From positions 1-64,000 of the forward strand of contig JBIOYR010000109.1 in NCBI GenBank assembly GCA_044870245.1: a stretch of 64,000 bases of DNA, read 5' to 3'. The DNA comes from DATAFF01 sp044870245 (GTDB taxonomy: Bacteria; Pseudomonadota; Alphaproteobacteria; Rhizobiales; Aestuariivirgaceae). Shown here piece after piece: positions 54,845-62,819 of this stretch (the first letter of the stretch is position 1; every line of letters begins with the position of its first letter). Below the pieces are notes generated by a model that worked only from the letters and a program-made list of their open reading frames with translations, ran no database searches and had not been told where the DNA came from. The position numbers and the translations under genes were made by a program.

Positions 54845-55623
54845 TTCCTGAGGTCAAGGCGAAGCTGCTCGATGGCAAAAGGGGTCTGATCGTCGGCATC
54901 GCCAATGATCAGTCGATCGCCTGGGGTTGCGCCAAGGCGTTTCGGGCATTGGGAGCCGAGCTCGCGGTCACCTATCTCAATGACAAGGCGAAGACACATG
55001 TCGAGCCGCTGGCGCGTCAGGTCGAGGCGGCGATCGTGATGCCGCTCGACATGCGCATTTCGGGGCAGCTCGAGGCAGTCTTCGACCGGATTTCCGAAGA
55101 ATGGGGGAGACTCGACTTCGTCATTCACTCGATCGCCTTCTCGCCCAAAGAGGCGCTGCAGGGGCGGGTGGTGGACGTGCCGCGCGAGGGCTTCCTCAGC
55201 ACGATGGAGATCTCCTGCTGGTCGTTCATCCGAATGGCGCATCTGGCGGAGCCGCTGATGACCAATGGCGGCACGCTGTTCACCATGAGCTATCATGGCA
55301 GCCAGGTGGTGGTCGAGAACTACAACATCATGGGCGTGGCCAAGGCGGCACTCGAATGCGCCGTCCGCTATATGGCCGCCGAGCTCGGACCGAAAGGGAT
55401 CCGCGTCCATGCCGTCTCTCCCGGACCGCTGGCGACGCGGGCAGCCTCCGGCATTCCCGAGTTTGACGAGCTTCTGGCGAAGGCCAAGATCAAGGCTCCG
55501 GCACGAAGCCTGGTCAGCATCGACGATGTCGGCTTTGCCACCGCATTCCTCGCCCATGACGCGGCGCGGCTGATCACCGGGTCGACCCTCTATGTCGACG
55601 GCGGCTACCACATCATCGATTGA
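54841..55623 (+). CDS. fabI: Enoyl-[acyl-carrier-protein] reductase (FabI type)
   Basis: 260 residues. A short-chain-dehydrogenase fold with the FabI forms: GIANDQSIAWG for NAD(H), HSIAFSPKEAL, and the catalytic pair in ENYNIMGVAKAALE (Tyr-x6-Lys), with the extra Tyr in TMSYHGS. It completes fatty-acid elongation using NADH. As the last gene of a low-oxygen operon it is probably a paralogue of a housekeeping FabI elsewhere; in this setting it could act as a redox sink or remodel acyl chains. That role is inference. Confidence 0.93.
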   Translation: MIPEVKAKLLDGKRGLIVGIANDQSIAWGCAKAFRALGAELAVTYLNDKAKTHVEPLARQVEAAIVMPLDMRISGQLEAVFDRISEEWGRLDFVIHSIAFSPKEALQGRVVDVPREGFLSTMEISCWSFIRMAHLAEPLMTNGGTLFTMSYHGSQVVVENYNIMGVAKAALECAVRYMAAELGPKGIRVHAVSPGPLATRAASGIPEFDELLAKAKIKAPARSLVSIDDVGFATAFLAHDAARLITGSTLYVDGGYHIID

Positions 55624-55632
55624 TTGCGCCGG

Positions 55633-56688
55633 TCAGGCTTCGGCGGCCCATTCCTGGACCAGCGCCCAAAGCACCGCGAGGACGATCGGCCCGACAAAGA
55701 GACCGCTGATCCCATAGGCGATCATGCCGCCTATGACACCGACCAGGATTACCGGCATCGGCGTCGCCAGGCCGCGGGCCATGACGACGGGCCGCAATAT
55801 GTTGTCGGCAAGACCGACCGGCAGCATGTAGGCGGTGAACGCCAGGGCGCTGAGGGGATCCATCGTCATCCAGCTCCAGATCACCACCGGAATGAGCAGG
55901 ATGGATGGGCCGATCTGAACGACTCCGAGGAGCAGAGCGAGAAAGGTGAGAAGGCCGGCGGCCGGGACGCCGGCGACGACGAAACCGATTCCGGCCAGCA
56001 GGGATTGCAGCAGCGCAATGCCGACAACGCCGCGCGCGACATTGCGGATGGTGCTGCCGATGAGCTGCACCATCTCCTGGCTCTCATGACCGAGAACCCG
56101 ACGCAGCAGAACGCGGATGAATTCAAGGATGCGCGGGCCCGGGGAATAGAGAAAACCGGCGATGACGATCGATCCGATGAACTCGAGCAGACCGACAGCG
56201 ACGCTCTGGCTCATGCTGAGCAACTTGCTGCCGATTGGCTTGAGGTAGGGTGCCGCTTCAAGCAGGATCGCCTCGGTGTTGGTGGCGGCGCGCGACCAGA
56301 GCTGAAAGATCTGCTCGCCGATCAATGGCCAGCTCTTCACGACATCGGGAGGCAGGGGGATCGCCAATTCGCCGGTGTCGATGCCCTTCACGAGGAGCTC
56401 GATGCCGCCGATCATGGCGAAGCCGAGCCACATGACGGGGCCGAGGACGATCAACAGGCTCAACACGGTGAGTATTGCCGCCGCGAACGGCTTGCTCCCG
56501 AGAAGTCGCGCCAGCCACTCGAAGACGGGAAAGAGAGCGACAGTGACGATGCCGCTCCACAGCAGGACCGTCACAAAGGGGCCGATCACCAACAATGACC
56601 AATAGGCGAGGAGAGCCAACAAGCCGAGGCGGATTGCGATGTCGATGGTCAGGGATCGCAATGAATCCAGCGGCGGCGGTTTTTCCAT
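55633..56688 (-). CDS. AI-2E family transporter (PerM-like)
   Basis: 351 residues, about eight membrane helices, with the family blocks LWSGIVTVALFPVFEWLARL near the start and PSILLIPVVIWSW plus GLADNILRPVVMARGL toward the C-terminus. These permeases export or exchange small solutes; named examples move AI-2 or sodium/protons, so the substrate is unknown. Convergent with fabI (9 bases apart) and followed upstream by the DUF4239 gene 12 bases away on the same strand. Confidence 0.9.
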   Translation of the reverse strand: MEKPPPLDSLRSLTIDIAIRLGLLALLAYWSLLVIGPFVTVLLWSGIVTVALFPVFEWLARLLGSKPFAAAILTVLSLLIVLGPVMWLGFAMIGGIELLVKGIDTGELAIPLPPDVVKSWPLIGEQIFQLWSRAATNTEAILLEAAPYLKPIGSKLLSMSQSVAVGLLEFIGSIVIAGFLYSPGPRILEFIRVLLRRVLGHESQEMVQLIGSTIRNVARGVVGIALLQSLLAGIGFVVAGVPAAGLLTFLALLLGVVQIGPSILLIPVVIWSWMTMDPLSALAFTAYMLPVGLADNILRPVVMARGLATPMPVILVGVIGGMIAYGISGLFVGPIVLAVLWALVQEWAAEA

Positions 56689-56700
56689 TGGTCGACTCGC

Positions 56701-57462
56701 TTACGGCCCGAGCGGTTCAAGAGCATCCAACAGCGGCGAACTCGGTATTTGGATCAACCCTCCGAATGGCTGGCTCAGCTCGAGGATCAGGTAAATGGCA
56801 CCCGAAGCCGACAGGGCAAAGATGCAGATGATCACGACAAGGGTGGGGTTCAATCGCGTGAACAGGCTGAAACTGGCAAAGATGATGGTGAGCCATAAGA
56901 TCAACATCGCAAGGAATGGTGTGGGGATGGCAGAGCCGGCGCGCGCAAACAGCTCCAATCGCGCCTGCGCCAGGTCGGTGAAGGTCTGGAGCGCCTGTCC
57001 CTTGAGGGAGCGTTGCGGATCGTTGGTCGGGGTCAGTTCCTGGATGCTTTTGTAGGCCATTTCGGCCATGGCAGATGCCCGGAATGGTCCCTGCTTTGGG
57101 GCATCGGCAGTGTTGCGTTGCCAGATCTTGTCGACCAAAGGCCCGATGCTCCGACGAAGGAATTCGCGTGCCGTTCGCGTTTCCGGTCCATATTGGTCCA
57201 GAATCTCGTCAAGCAGAATGAGGTTTGCGGTCAGCCGTCGGACATAAGTGCTCTGGGTATCATAGGAGCTGTTGGCCGATGCGATGAGAAGACCGAGAAC
57301 GAGGGCGGAGAGGGTGCCCAACAGGCCGGTGCCGAGCCGCACGATATCTTTTGTCCCCTCGCCCAGATGGTGTTCGGGCAGCCGGCGGCGCAACCAGGCG
57401 CCGACAAATGCCCCGCCAAAGATTGTCGCAAAGGCGATCAACGAGGCCGGGATACCATTCAT
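56701..57462 (-). CDS. DUF4239 membrane protein
   Basis: 253 residues from ATG 57462. Membrane segments at about 6-24, 43-63, 188-208 and 215-235 frame a soluble middle with FLRRSIGPLVDKIW and QTFTDLAQARLELF. The arrangement GTGLLGTLSALVLGLLIASAN near the first helices is typical of DUF4239 (bestrophin-like) proteins. Function unknown. Same strand as the AI-2E-family gene, 12 bases before it. Confidence 0.8.
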   Translation of the reverse strand: MNGIPASLIAFATIFGGAFVGAWLRRRLPEHHLGEGTKDIVRLGTGLLGTLSALVLGLLIASANSSYDTQSTYVRRLTANLILLDEILDQYGPETRTAREFLRRSIGPLVDKIWQRNTADAPKQGPFRASAMAEMAYKSIQELTPTNDPQRSLKGQALQTFTDLAQARLELFARAGSAIPTPFLAMLILWLTIIFASFSLFTRLNPTLVVIICIFALSASGAIYLILELSQPFGGLIQIPSSPLLDALEPLGP

Positions 57463-57496
57463 CCTCTGTGTTCCCGCATTTCTCGTCGGAGCCGCA

Positions 57497-57880
57497 TCAG
57501 GGACTCTTTTCATTCGCGCATGGGAATCGGCGGGAGATCGCCTCGGCCACGAGCGAAGCCGCATCGGACTGCCGACCCTCGGGCGACTGGCTGGTCAACC
57601 ATTCGATGGTGACAGCGACGAGATTGCGCGGTGTCGCCTCGCGGGGAATGCAGGCGCGCAATCCGTAGATCTCATTCTCGGAGATCACGCTCGCGACCGC
57701 GGTGACGAAACCCATGCAGCTGCCAGCCCAATTGTCATTGGACATGCAGCTCGCCAGCAAGACCTCGCCATTCTGCACCATCCATTGATCAGGCCGTGAG
57801 ATGGAGACCGAAAAGAGGAAAATGATTGCCGCGAGGCTGGTCGAGCGCAAGACATTGAGGAGCATCGAAATGGATCGCAT
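57497..57880 (-). CDS. Rap1a/Tai-like secreted protein
   Basis: 127 residues with an N-terminal signal sequence (VLRSTSLAAIIFLFSVSIS; ATG 57865 is an alternative start). The mature part has four cysteines: LLASCMS, GSCMGFVTAV, ACIPREATPRNL and a final RRFPC. This spacing, with CIP and an Ala-rich helix before FPC, matches the Rap1a/Tai immunity-protein fold. Some members protect against type VI peptidoglycan amidases, but no effector gene is near, so a general envelope role is just as likely. Confidence 0.68.
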   Translation of the reverse strand: MRSISMLLNVLRSTSLAAIIFLFSVSISRPDQWMVQNGEVLLASCMSNDNWAGSCMGFVTAVASVISENEIYGLRACIPREATPRNLVAVTIEWLTSQSPEGRQSDAASLVAEAISRRFPCANEKSP

Positions 57881-57927
57881 CTCGGGATATTTCCGGTTTG
57901 TGAAGAGATTTTAGCTCAATCGCAACC

Positions 57928-58959
57928 TTATGGCGTTCTCGAAATGCGACCGCTGCGTAGCTCGAAATCGGAGGGGCGGGAGGCAGCACCAGGCCCGATC
58001 ACCGCACTCGATCGCTCCTCTTCGGTGAGCTTTCGCGATTTGCGATCGGGTGCGGGAGTCGGGTCGGGAGGTTCGAGGGACGGCTTGGCGGCGGCGATGG
58101 GAGGAGTCTGGCGATCCAGGGAATTGGGCGCATCCTCCACCGGCGGGACGCGGGCAGGTCGAATGGCGGCGGTGGCAGTGGAGCTCGCATCCGCCTGCTT
58201 CTTCGCCTGAGATTCCTGCGATCGCGCCGCGTCCAGCCGATTGGTGATTGCCGCAAGCTCGGCGCTGCGTGCCGCGATCTTCCGGCGAATGTCGTCGAGC
58301 TCGCCACGGGCGGCCGCAAGATCCTTGCTCGCCGCGGCGGATCGCTCCAGGTCCGTGGTCGCAGCGAGCGGTGGAGCGGTGTTGGGGGCAGGGGTTGGCG
58401 GCGAGACCGCTGTCGCGGCCGCTACGGGGGTCTTTGTCGGAATCCTGCGAGAGCCCGCATCGGCCTGCTTCTTTCCCTGGGATTCGCTCAGTCGTGCCGT
58501 ATTCAGCCGCCTGGTGATCGTGGCAAGCTCGGAGGCCTGTGCCGCGATCTTCTGCCGGATGTCGTCGAGCTCGTTGCGGGCCGCTGCAAGTTCCTTGTTT
58601 GCCGCGGCAGTCCTCTCCCTGACCTCCTGCAGTGCCTCAGCTCCTTCATCCCGCAGACGGGTGGTCGCCGCGAGCGCCGATTGGGCCGTCGCGAGCTTCT
58701 GTTGCGTCGCATCAACCTCGGTCTTGGTCGTCTCCCGTTCCTCGCCATGGGCGGCGGCCGGCGGTGTTGGCGGGGGCTCCCGTCCAATGGATTGGTGCCA
58801 AAAGGAGAAGCCGGCCGCCAGCCACCCCAGAGCGGCCAGGACAACATAGGCGCGGGGGACAGGACGCTTCGGGACGGATGCGGCCTGCCGGCTCAAGCCT
58901 TCAGCGGCGCTCGGTTCATCAACCAAGAAGACATTGGGCGCGGGGCCTGTTGTCGACAT
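57928..58959 (-). CDS. Membrane-anchored coiled-coil protein with internal duplication
   Basis: 343 residues. One membrane helix (about 38-55, YVVLAALGWLAAGFSFW) follows a short cytoplasmic start. Two near-identical coiled-coil units follow, residues 118-170 and 208-260, each with AAARxELDDIRxKIAA and a QADA end, offset by 90 residues and joined by Pro/Ala linkers; the tail is Pro-rich and basic. No family recognised. A FixK box (59018-59031) with TACCCT 23 bases on lies upstream, so it may be induced at low oxygen. It could be a spacer or scaffold across the periplasm. Confidence 0.65.
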   Translation of the reverse strand: MSTTGPAPNVFLVDEPSAAEGLSRQAASVPKRPVPRAYVVLAALGWLAAGFSFWHQSIGREPPPTPPAAAHGEERETTKTEVDATQQKLATAQSALAATTRLRDEGAEALQEVRERTAAANKELAAARNELDDIRQKIAAQASELATITRRLNTARLSESQGKKQADAGSRRIPTKTPVAAATAVSPPTPAPNTAPPLAATTDLERSAAASKDLAAARGELDDIRRKIAARSAELAAITNRLDAARSQESQAKKQADASSTATAAIRPARVPPVEDAPNSLDRQTPPIAAAKPSLEPPDPTPAPDRKSRKLTEEERSSAVIGPGAASRPSDFELRSGRISRTP

Positions 58960-59017
58960 GCGAGATGGGTCGGATTGATCGAATGGGACAGGGTAGCCCA
59001 GGGGGCGATCCGGGTGC

Positions 59018-59031
59018 TTGATCTATGTCAA
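59018..59031. promoter_or_regulatory. FixK/FNR box, leftward (coiled-coil gene)
   Basis: TTGATCTATGTCAA. On the minus strand TACCCT (58990-58995) lies 22-23 bases beyond it, so it best serves the leftward gene. A second box is 41 bases away. Confidence 0.7.
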
Positions 59032-59058
59032 TCGGCCGCATGCCTCGCCATGTCGTGC

Positions 59059-59072
59059 TTGACCTGAATCAA
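59059..59072. promoter_or_regulatory. FixK/FNR box, rightward (small membrane/HlyD genes)
   Basis: TTGACCTGAATCAA. TAATTT at 59094-59099 starts 22 bases after it, correct for a class II promoter driving the gene at 59140. Confidence 0.82.
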
Positions 59073-59139
59073 TTCGTGCTACAGTCGGGCTGGTAATTTG
59101 GCGAGGAGGGACTGCCGGCGGAGCAGTCGCAGGAGGTCC

Positions 59140-59580
59140 ATGGCGCAGGCGATCCATCCCGAGGCAACGCACCATCTGCCGTTCTTCATCACGCCTCCCG
59201 GGGAAACCGACATTCTCATGAATGTCATGATCGTCTTTCTTGCCTTGATCGTGTTCCTGATCGGCATCCTCTATCTGCGCCTTCATGCCCTTCCCGAGCA
59301 CATGGCGCATCGGACCCAGAAGGTTCAATATGAAATAGTTGCCGTCCTGGCGCTGATTTCCCTGTTCACGCACAACCACATCTACTGGATCATCGGGTTG
59401 CTGCTGGCGCTGGTGCAGCTGCCGGACTTCTCGACGCCACTGACGCGAATGGCCGATTCACTCGCCAGGATGGCCGGCGCCAAGCGCCCGCCACGCACAG
59501 CTGAACCGCTCACGCAAGCCTGGCCGCCGCAGGAACAGCCGCCGGCAGCGCGCGAGGCGAAGGATCTCAGCCATGCTTGA
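59140..59580 (+). CDS. Small inner-membrane protein (DUF3302/YiaW-like)
   Basis: 146 residues from ATG 59140 (AGGAGG just upstream). Two membrane helices: about 30-47 (IVFLALIVFLIGILYL) and 65-90 (VAVLALISLFTHNHIYWI), then a Pro-rich tail. The second helix with SLFTxxxIYW resembles E. coli YiaW, whose gene lies beside the HlyD-type gene yiaV; here too an HlyD gene follows with an 8-base overlap. The YiaW link is a weak resemblance from memory. Two FixK boxes precede it. Confidence 0.68.
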   Translation: MAQAIHPEATHHLPFFITPPGETDILMNVMIVFLALIVFLIGILYLRLHALPEHMAHRTQKVQYEIVAVLALISLFTHNHIYWIIGLLLALVQLPDFSTPLTRMADSLARMAGAKRPPRTAEPLTQAWPPQEQPPAAREAKDLSHA

Positions 59581-60805
59581 GCTGATGCTTTGCTCGATGG
59601 TGACCATCCTGCCCGACTACCTGTTCCGGCGCTATGTGCAGGGCAAGCGCTTCGGCCACGAGATCACGCTCTATTCGATGTGGTTCGAGCTGCGCTGGGG
59701 GATCATCGGCTGCCTGATCCTAACAGTGCTGCTGATCACGCTGATCTTCTACTATCATCCCTCGACCAAGAACGCGGTGTCGTTCTTCCGCACCGTGCCG
59801 CTCCTGCCGGAAGGCAGCGGCCGGGTGGAGGAGATCTATGTGAATACCCGCGACAAGGTCAAAGCGGGGCAGCCGATCTTCAAGCTCGACAGCTCGAAGC
59901 AGGAGGCGGCGCTGGAGACCGCCCGGCGGCGTATCGCCGAGGTCGATGCGGCAATGGAGCAGGCGAGGGTCGAGCTGGAAGCAGCCGACGGCAAGATCCA
60001 GGAGGCTCAGGGCGCCTATCAGCAGGCGGTCGAGGAGCTGGAGACCAAGCGCGAGCTGCAGCGGCGCAATGCCTCCACGGTGGCGCAGCGCGAGATTGAA
60101 CGGCTCGAGAATGTCGTCGATGCCCGGCAGGGTGGCGTTGCGACCGCCATCGCGAACAAGAAGTCTATCCAGACCCAGATCGCGTCGCTCCTGCCGGCGC
60201 AGAAGGCGAGCGCCGAAGCAGCGCGCGCCGAGGCCCAGGTCGATCTCGACAAGACCGTCGTTCATGCCATGATCGACGGCAGGATCGAGCAGTTCGCGCT
60301 GCGCAAGGGCGATATCGTCAATCCGTTGATGCGCCCGGCGGGCATCCTGATTCCTGCCGAGGCGGGACGGTGGGGGCTCATTGCCGGCTTCGGTCAGATC
60401 GAGGCGCAGGTGATGAAGCCCGGAATGATTGCCGAGGCCACTTGCGTCGCCAAGCCGGTCACCATCATCCCGATGGTGGTCACTGAGGTCCAGGACTATA
60501 TCGCCGCCGGCCAGGTCAGACCGACGGATGTGCTGATCGATGCACAGCAGGCGGCGAGGCCCGGCACGCTGTCCGTCTTCCTCGAGCCGCTTTTCGAGGG
60601 TGGGTTCGCTGGTATCCCACCGGGCAGCCTATGCATCGCCAATGCCTACACCAACAATCACGACCTTCTCGCCGACAAAAACATCAGCACCGGGCGGTGG
60701 CTGTTCCTGCATGCGGTCGATGCGGTCGCGCTGGTGCATGCGCTGATACTGCGGCTGCAGGCGCTCGTTCTGCCGCTCCAGACCCTGGTGTTCTCGGGGC
60801 ATTGA
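59573..60805 (+). CDS. HlyD-family membrane fusion protein
   Basis: 410 residues. One N-terminal membrane helix (about 45-62), a lipoyl half (PLLPEGSGRVEEIYV), a long coiled-coil hairpin (about 105-215, rich in Ala/Glu/Arg), the second lipoyl half (HAMIDGRIEQFALRKGD) and a beta-barrel domain. It is of the EmrA/YibH/YiaV type, linking an inner-membrane pump to the outer membrane, but no pump or TolC gene is adjacent. Its start overlaps the small membrane protein gene, AAGGA 8 bases upstream. Substrate unknown. Confidence 0.87.
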   Translation: MLELMLCSMVTILPDYLFRRYVQGKRFGHEITLYSMWFELRWGIIGCLILTVLLITLIFYYHPSTKNAVSFFRTVPLLPEGSGRVEEIYVNTRDKVKAGQPIFKLDSSKQEAALETARRRIAEVDAAMEQARVELEAADGKIQEAQGAYQQAVEELETKRELQRRNASTVAQREIERLENVVDARQGGVATAIANKKSIQTQIASLLPAQKASAEAARAEAQVDLDKTVVHAMIDGRIEQFALRKGDIVNPLMRPAGILIPAEAGRWGLIAGFGQIEAQVMKPGMIAEATCVAKPVTIIPMVVTEVQDYIAAGQVRPTDVLIDAQQAARPGTLSVFLEPLFEGGFAGIPPGSLCIANAYTNNHDLLADKNISTGRWLFLHAVDAVALVHALILRLQALVLPLQTLVFSGH

Positions 60806-60866
60806 AAGACCCTCGTCATAATTGCAAAATCATGTAACCTGAGGTGGTCGGCATCGAGGAATTGCC

Positions 60867-61472
60867 ATGACCACCGTTCACGTGATCGATGACGATCAGG
60901 GGTTCCGCACCGCAATCGGTCGCGTCCTGAAGGCGGCCGGCTACCAGGTGGTGCTTTATGGGTCGGCAGCGCAGCTGTTCGATCACCTGCCAAGCGAAGA
61001 CGAGCCTGGCTGCGTGCTGCTCGACGTGAAGATGCCCGATGTCAGCGGCACCGACGTGCAGGATCACCTGGCCGCGCGGGCGCCGCTGCTGCCGATCGTC
61101 TTTCTCACCGGCCATGGCGACATACCGACAAGCGTGCGGGCGATGAAGGCCGGTGCGGAAGACTTCCTCACCAAGCCGGTCGGGAGGGACCGGCTGGTCG
61201 CGGCGATCGAACGTGCGGTCGGCGATTATGCGGCGAAACGCGAGCGACACCTTCGCCTGAACCGGTTGCGCGATCTGCTATCGACTCTGACGCCGCGGGA
61301 ACGGCAGGTTTTCGAGCTGGTGGTGCGGGGGAAGCTGAACAAGCAGATCGCCTTCGATCTGGGAACCACCGAAAGGACGGTCAAGGCGCACCGCCTGAAG
61401 GTCATGGAGAAGTTTCGCGTTCACTCGCTGGCCGAGCTCGTGTCGGCTGCCGAGCGGCTGGGTGTCGCGTGA
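60867..61472 (+). CDS. fixJ: FixJ-type response regulator (receiver plus LuxR-type HTH)
   Basis: 201 residues. Receiver domain with acidic pair VIDDDQ, phosphorylated Asp in LLDVKMPD, Thr in FLTGHGD and Lys in LTKPV; then a LuxR-type helix-turn-helix LTPRERQVFELVVRGKLNKQ. FixJ of rhizobia, phosphorylated by the haem kinase FixL, activates fixK; here a fixK-like gene is its convergent neighbour. No fixL is in the window, so the assignment to the oxygen cascade is probable but not certain. Its TGA abuts the fixK-like stop (TGATCA). Confidence 0.85.
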   Translation: MTTVHVIDDDQGFRTAIGRVLKAAGYQVVLYGSAAQLFDHLPSEDEPGCVLLDVKMPDVSGTDVQDHLAARAPLLPIVFLTGHGDIPTSVRAMKAGAEDFLTKPVGRDRLVAAIERAVGDYAAKRERHLRLNRLRDLLSTLTPRERQVFELVVRGKLNKQIAFDLGTTERTVKAHRLKVMEKFRVHSLAELVSAAERLGVA

Positions 61473-62180
61473 TCAACCATCCGAATCTTCATCCTTGAAA
61501 GCACCCGCTGCCAGGGCAATCAACCTTCCAATGTCATGGATGATGATCGTCTGCGCCCGCGGCAGGCTCACGACGCCCTGCATCTTGAGCTTGGCGAAGC
61601 TCCGGCTCACCGTTTCGACGGTCAGGCCGAGATAATCCGCGATATCCTCTCGCCCCATATGGAGCTCGAGCTCGAGCTTGGTGTCCTCGCCGGCCCAGGT
61701 GAGAAAGCCGAGAATGAAGGTTGCGAGCTTTTCCAGCGCCGAACGCCGATTGAGAAACGCCACCTGGTTGCGAGCCTCGGCGAGCTCCACCGCCAGGCAG
61801 CGCACCAGCTCGGATCCGAATCGCGGCTCCTCCTGCATCCGGCGGTAGACGATGCTCAGCGGAACGCATTGCAGGACGACCTCGGTCAGCGCTTCGGCGC
61901 TGCAGAACTGCGTCTCGTGCTCGCCAAGACCAATGAGATGTCCGGGAAGGCGAAAGGCGATGACCTGGCGGCGACCGTCTGCCAGCAGGCGGTAAAGCCG
62001 CATCATTCCGCTCTTGATCCGATAGATGTGGGTATGCGCATCACCTTCGTAGAACGCGTGCTCACGGGGCTCGAGGTGCCGCATTTGGGCATCGACCAGC
62101 AGGGTCTCGGAGAAACTGCCGATTCCAGAATGGAATCGGCGGTAACGCGTTGGAGAGTCCGATGCTGTGGCTGCCAGCAT
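61473..62180 (-). CDS. fixK: FixK-like Crp/Fnr transcription factor
   Basis: 235 residues from ATG 62180, with GGGAGG 8 bases upstream. A cyclic-nucleotide-binding-type beta barrel (about 30-140), dimer helix, then a helix-turn-helix GREDIADYLGLTVETVSRSF; the E-x2-SR recognition pattern reads TTGA half sites. The N-terminal cysteine cluster of oxygen-sensing FNR is missing, so it is FixK-type, controlled by its level. It is the obvious candidate for the five TTGA-N6-TCAA boxes in this half of the window. Upstream lies a palindrome (62272-62289). Confidence 0.87.
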   Translation of the reverse strand: MLAATASDSPTRYRRFHSGIGSFSETLLVDAQMRHLEPREHAFYEGDAHTHIYRIKSGMMRLYRLLADGRRQVIAFRLPGHLIGLGEHETQFCSAEALTEVVLQCVPLSIVYRRMQEEPRFGSELVRCLAVELAEARNQVAFLNRRSALEKLATFILGFLTWAGEDTKLELELHMGREDIADYLGLTVETVSRSFAKLKMQGVVSLPRAQTIIIHDIGRLIALAAGAFKDEDSDG

Positions 62181-62271
62181 TGTGGCCACCTCCCTGTTGA
62201 TTCACGCGCAAATCCCACGACTCTGCGGCCGTTGTACCGATCATCCTATTTCAAGCTCCTCGCCGCCCGAC

Positions 62272-62289
62272 ATTGTCCTTTTGGACAAT
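62272..62289. promoter_or_regulatory. Palindrome ATTGTCC-TTTT-GGACAAT
   Basis: Perfect 7-base arms around TTTT, in the gap between the fixK-like gene and the receiver gene. It could be an operator for either divergent transcript or a hairpin. It is not a FixK box. Confidence 0.45.
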
Positions 62290-62410
62290 TCCTAACCCCG
62301 CCGCATCGGGGGTACAAACGTCGGCATGTGAAGCGCGGAACCAAGATGTCGGGCGGGGACTTACGATAGAAACGGTGGGGTCGTCTGAATATTGTCGGAG
62401 CTTTCCATCC

Positions 62411-62809
62411 GTGGCTCAGCGGAACCTCATATATGTGCTGGACGACGATCTGGACATGCTGAGGGGCCTGGAGCGCCTTCTGAAGGTACACGGATTCCGC
62501 CCGAAGCTGTTTCAGTCAGCCGAGGCATTCTTCGCGTCCGTCGACAATAATGATGACGCGCTGTGCCTGCTGCTCGACGTCCATTTGAATGGTGCTTCCG
62601 GGATCGACGTCAGGCGGCGGCTGGTGCGTTCCGGCGTCCGCCTCCCCGTCATCTTCATTACGGCGAATGACAATGACGCGACCCGCAGATCGATCGCGGA
62701 AGTGGGCTGCCTCGCCTATCTTCCCAAGCCTTTCTCGGCCAGGTCGCTGGTGGAGGCAATCGCGTTGGCCGACCAGCACAATCCCAAGGCTGCCGGCTCG
62801 ATCGATTGA
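62411..62809 (+). CDS. Receiver-only response regulator
   Basis: 132 residues from GTG 62411 (VAQRNLIYVLDDDLDML). A single CheY-like/FixJ-like receiver: DDD acidic patch, phosphorylated Asp in LLLDVHLNG, Thr in FITAND, Lys in LPKPFS. No output domain. It could act as a phosphate sink or signal to a kinase, like the receiver-only partners in rhizobial oxygen systems. A FixK box for ppk2 overlaps its stop codon. Frame upstream to 62273 is not supported. Confidence 0.82.
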   Translation: MAQRNLIYVLDDDLDMLRGLERLLKVHGFRPKLFQSAEAFFASVDNNDDALCLLLDVHLNGASGIDVRRRLVRSGVRLPVIFITANDNDATRRSIAEVGCLAYLPKPFSARSLVEAIALADQHNPKAAGSID

Positions 62810-62819
62810 CTTGGATCAA
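62806..62819 (+). promoter_or_regulatory. FixK/FNR box upstream of ppk2
   Basis: TTGACTTGGATCAA, overlapping the stop codon of the receiver gene. TATCCT at 62841-62846 starts 22 bases after it. Predicted transcript start near 62853, about 20 bases before the ATG at 62872. Confidence 0.82.

Noticed and set aside
60806..60866. FixK box before the fixJ-like gene
   Set aside because: The TTGA at about 60804 has no TCAA six bases later.
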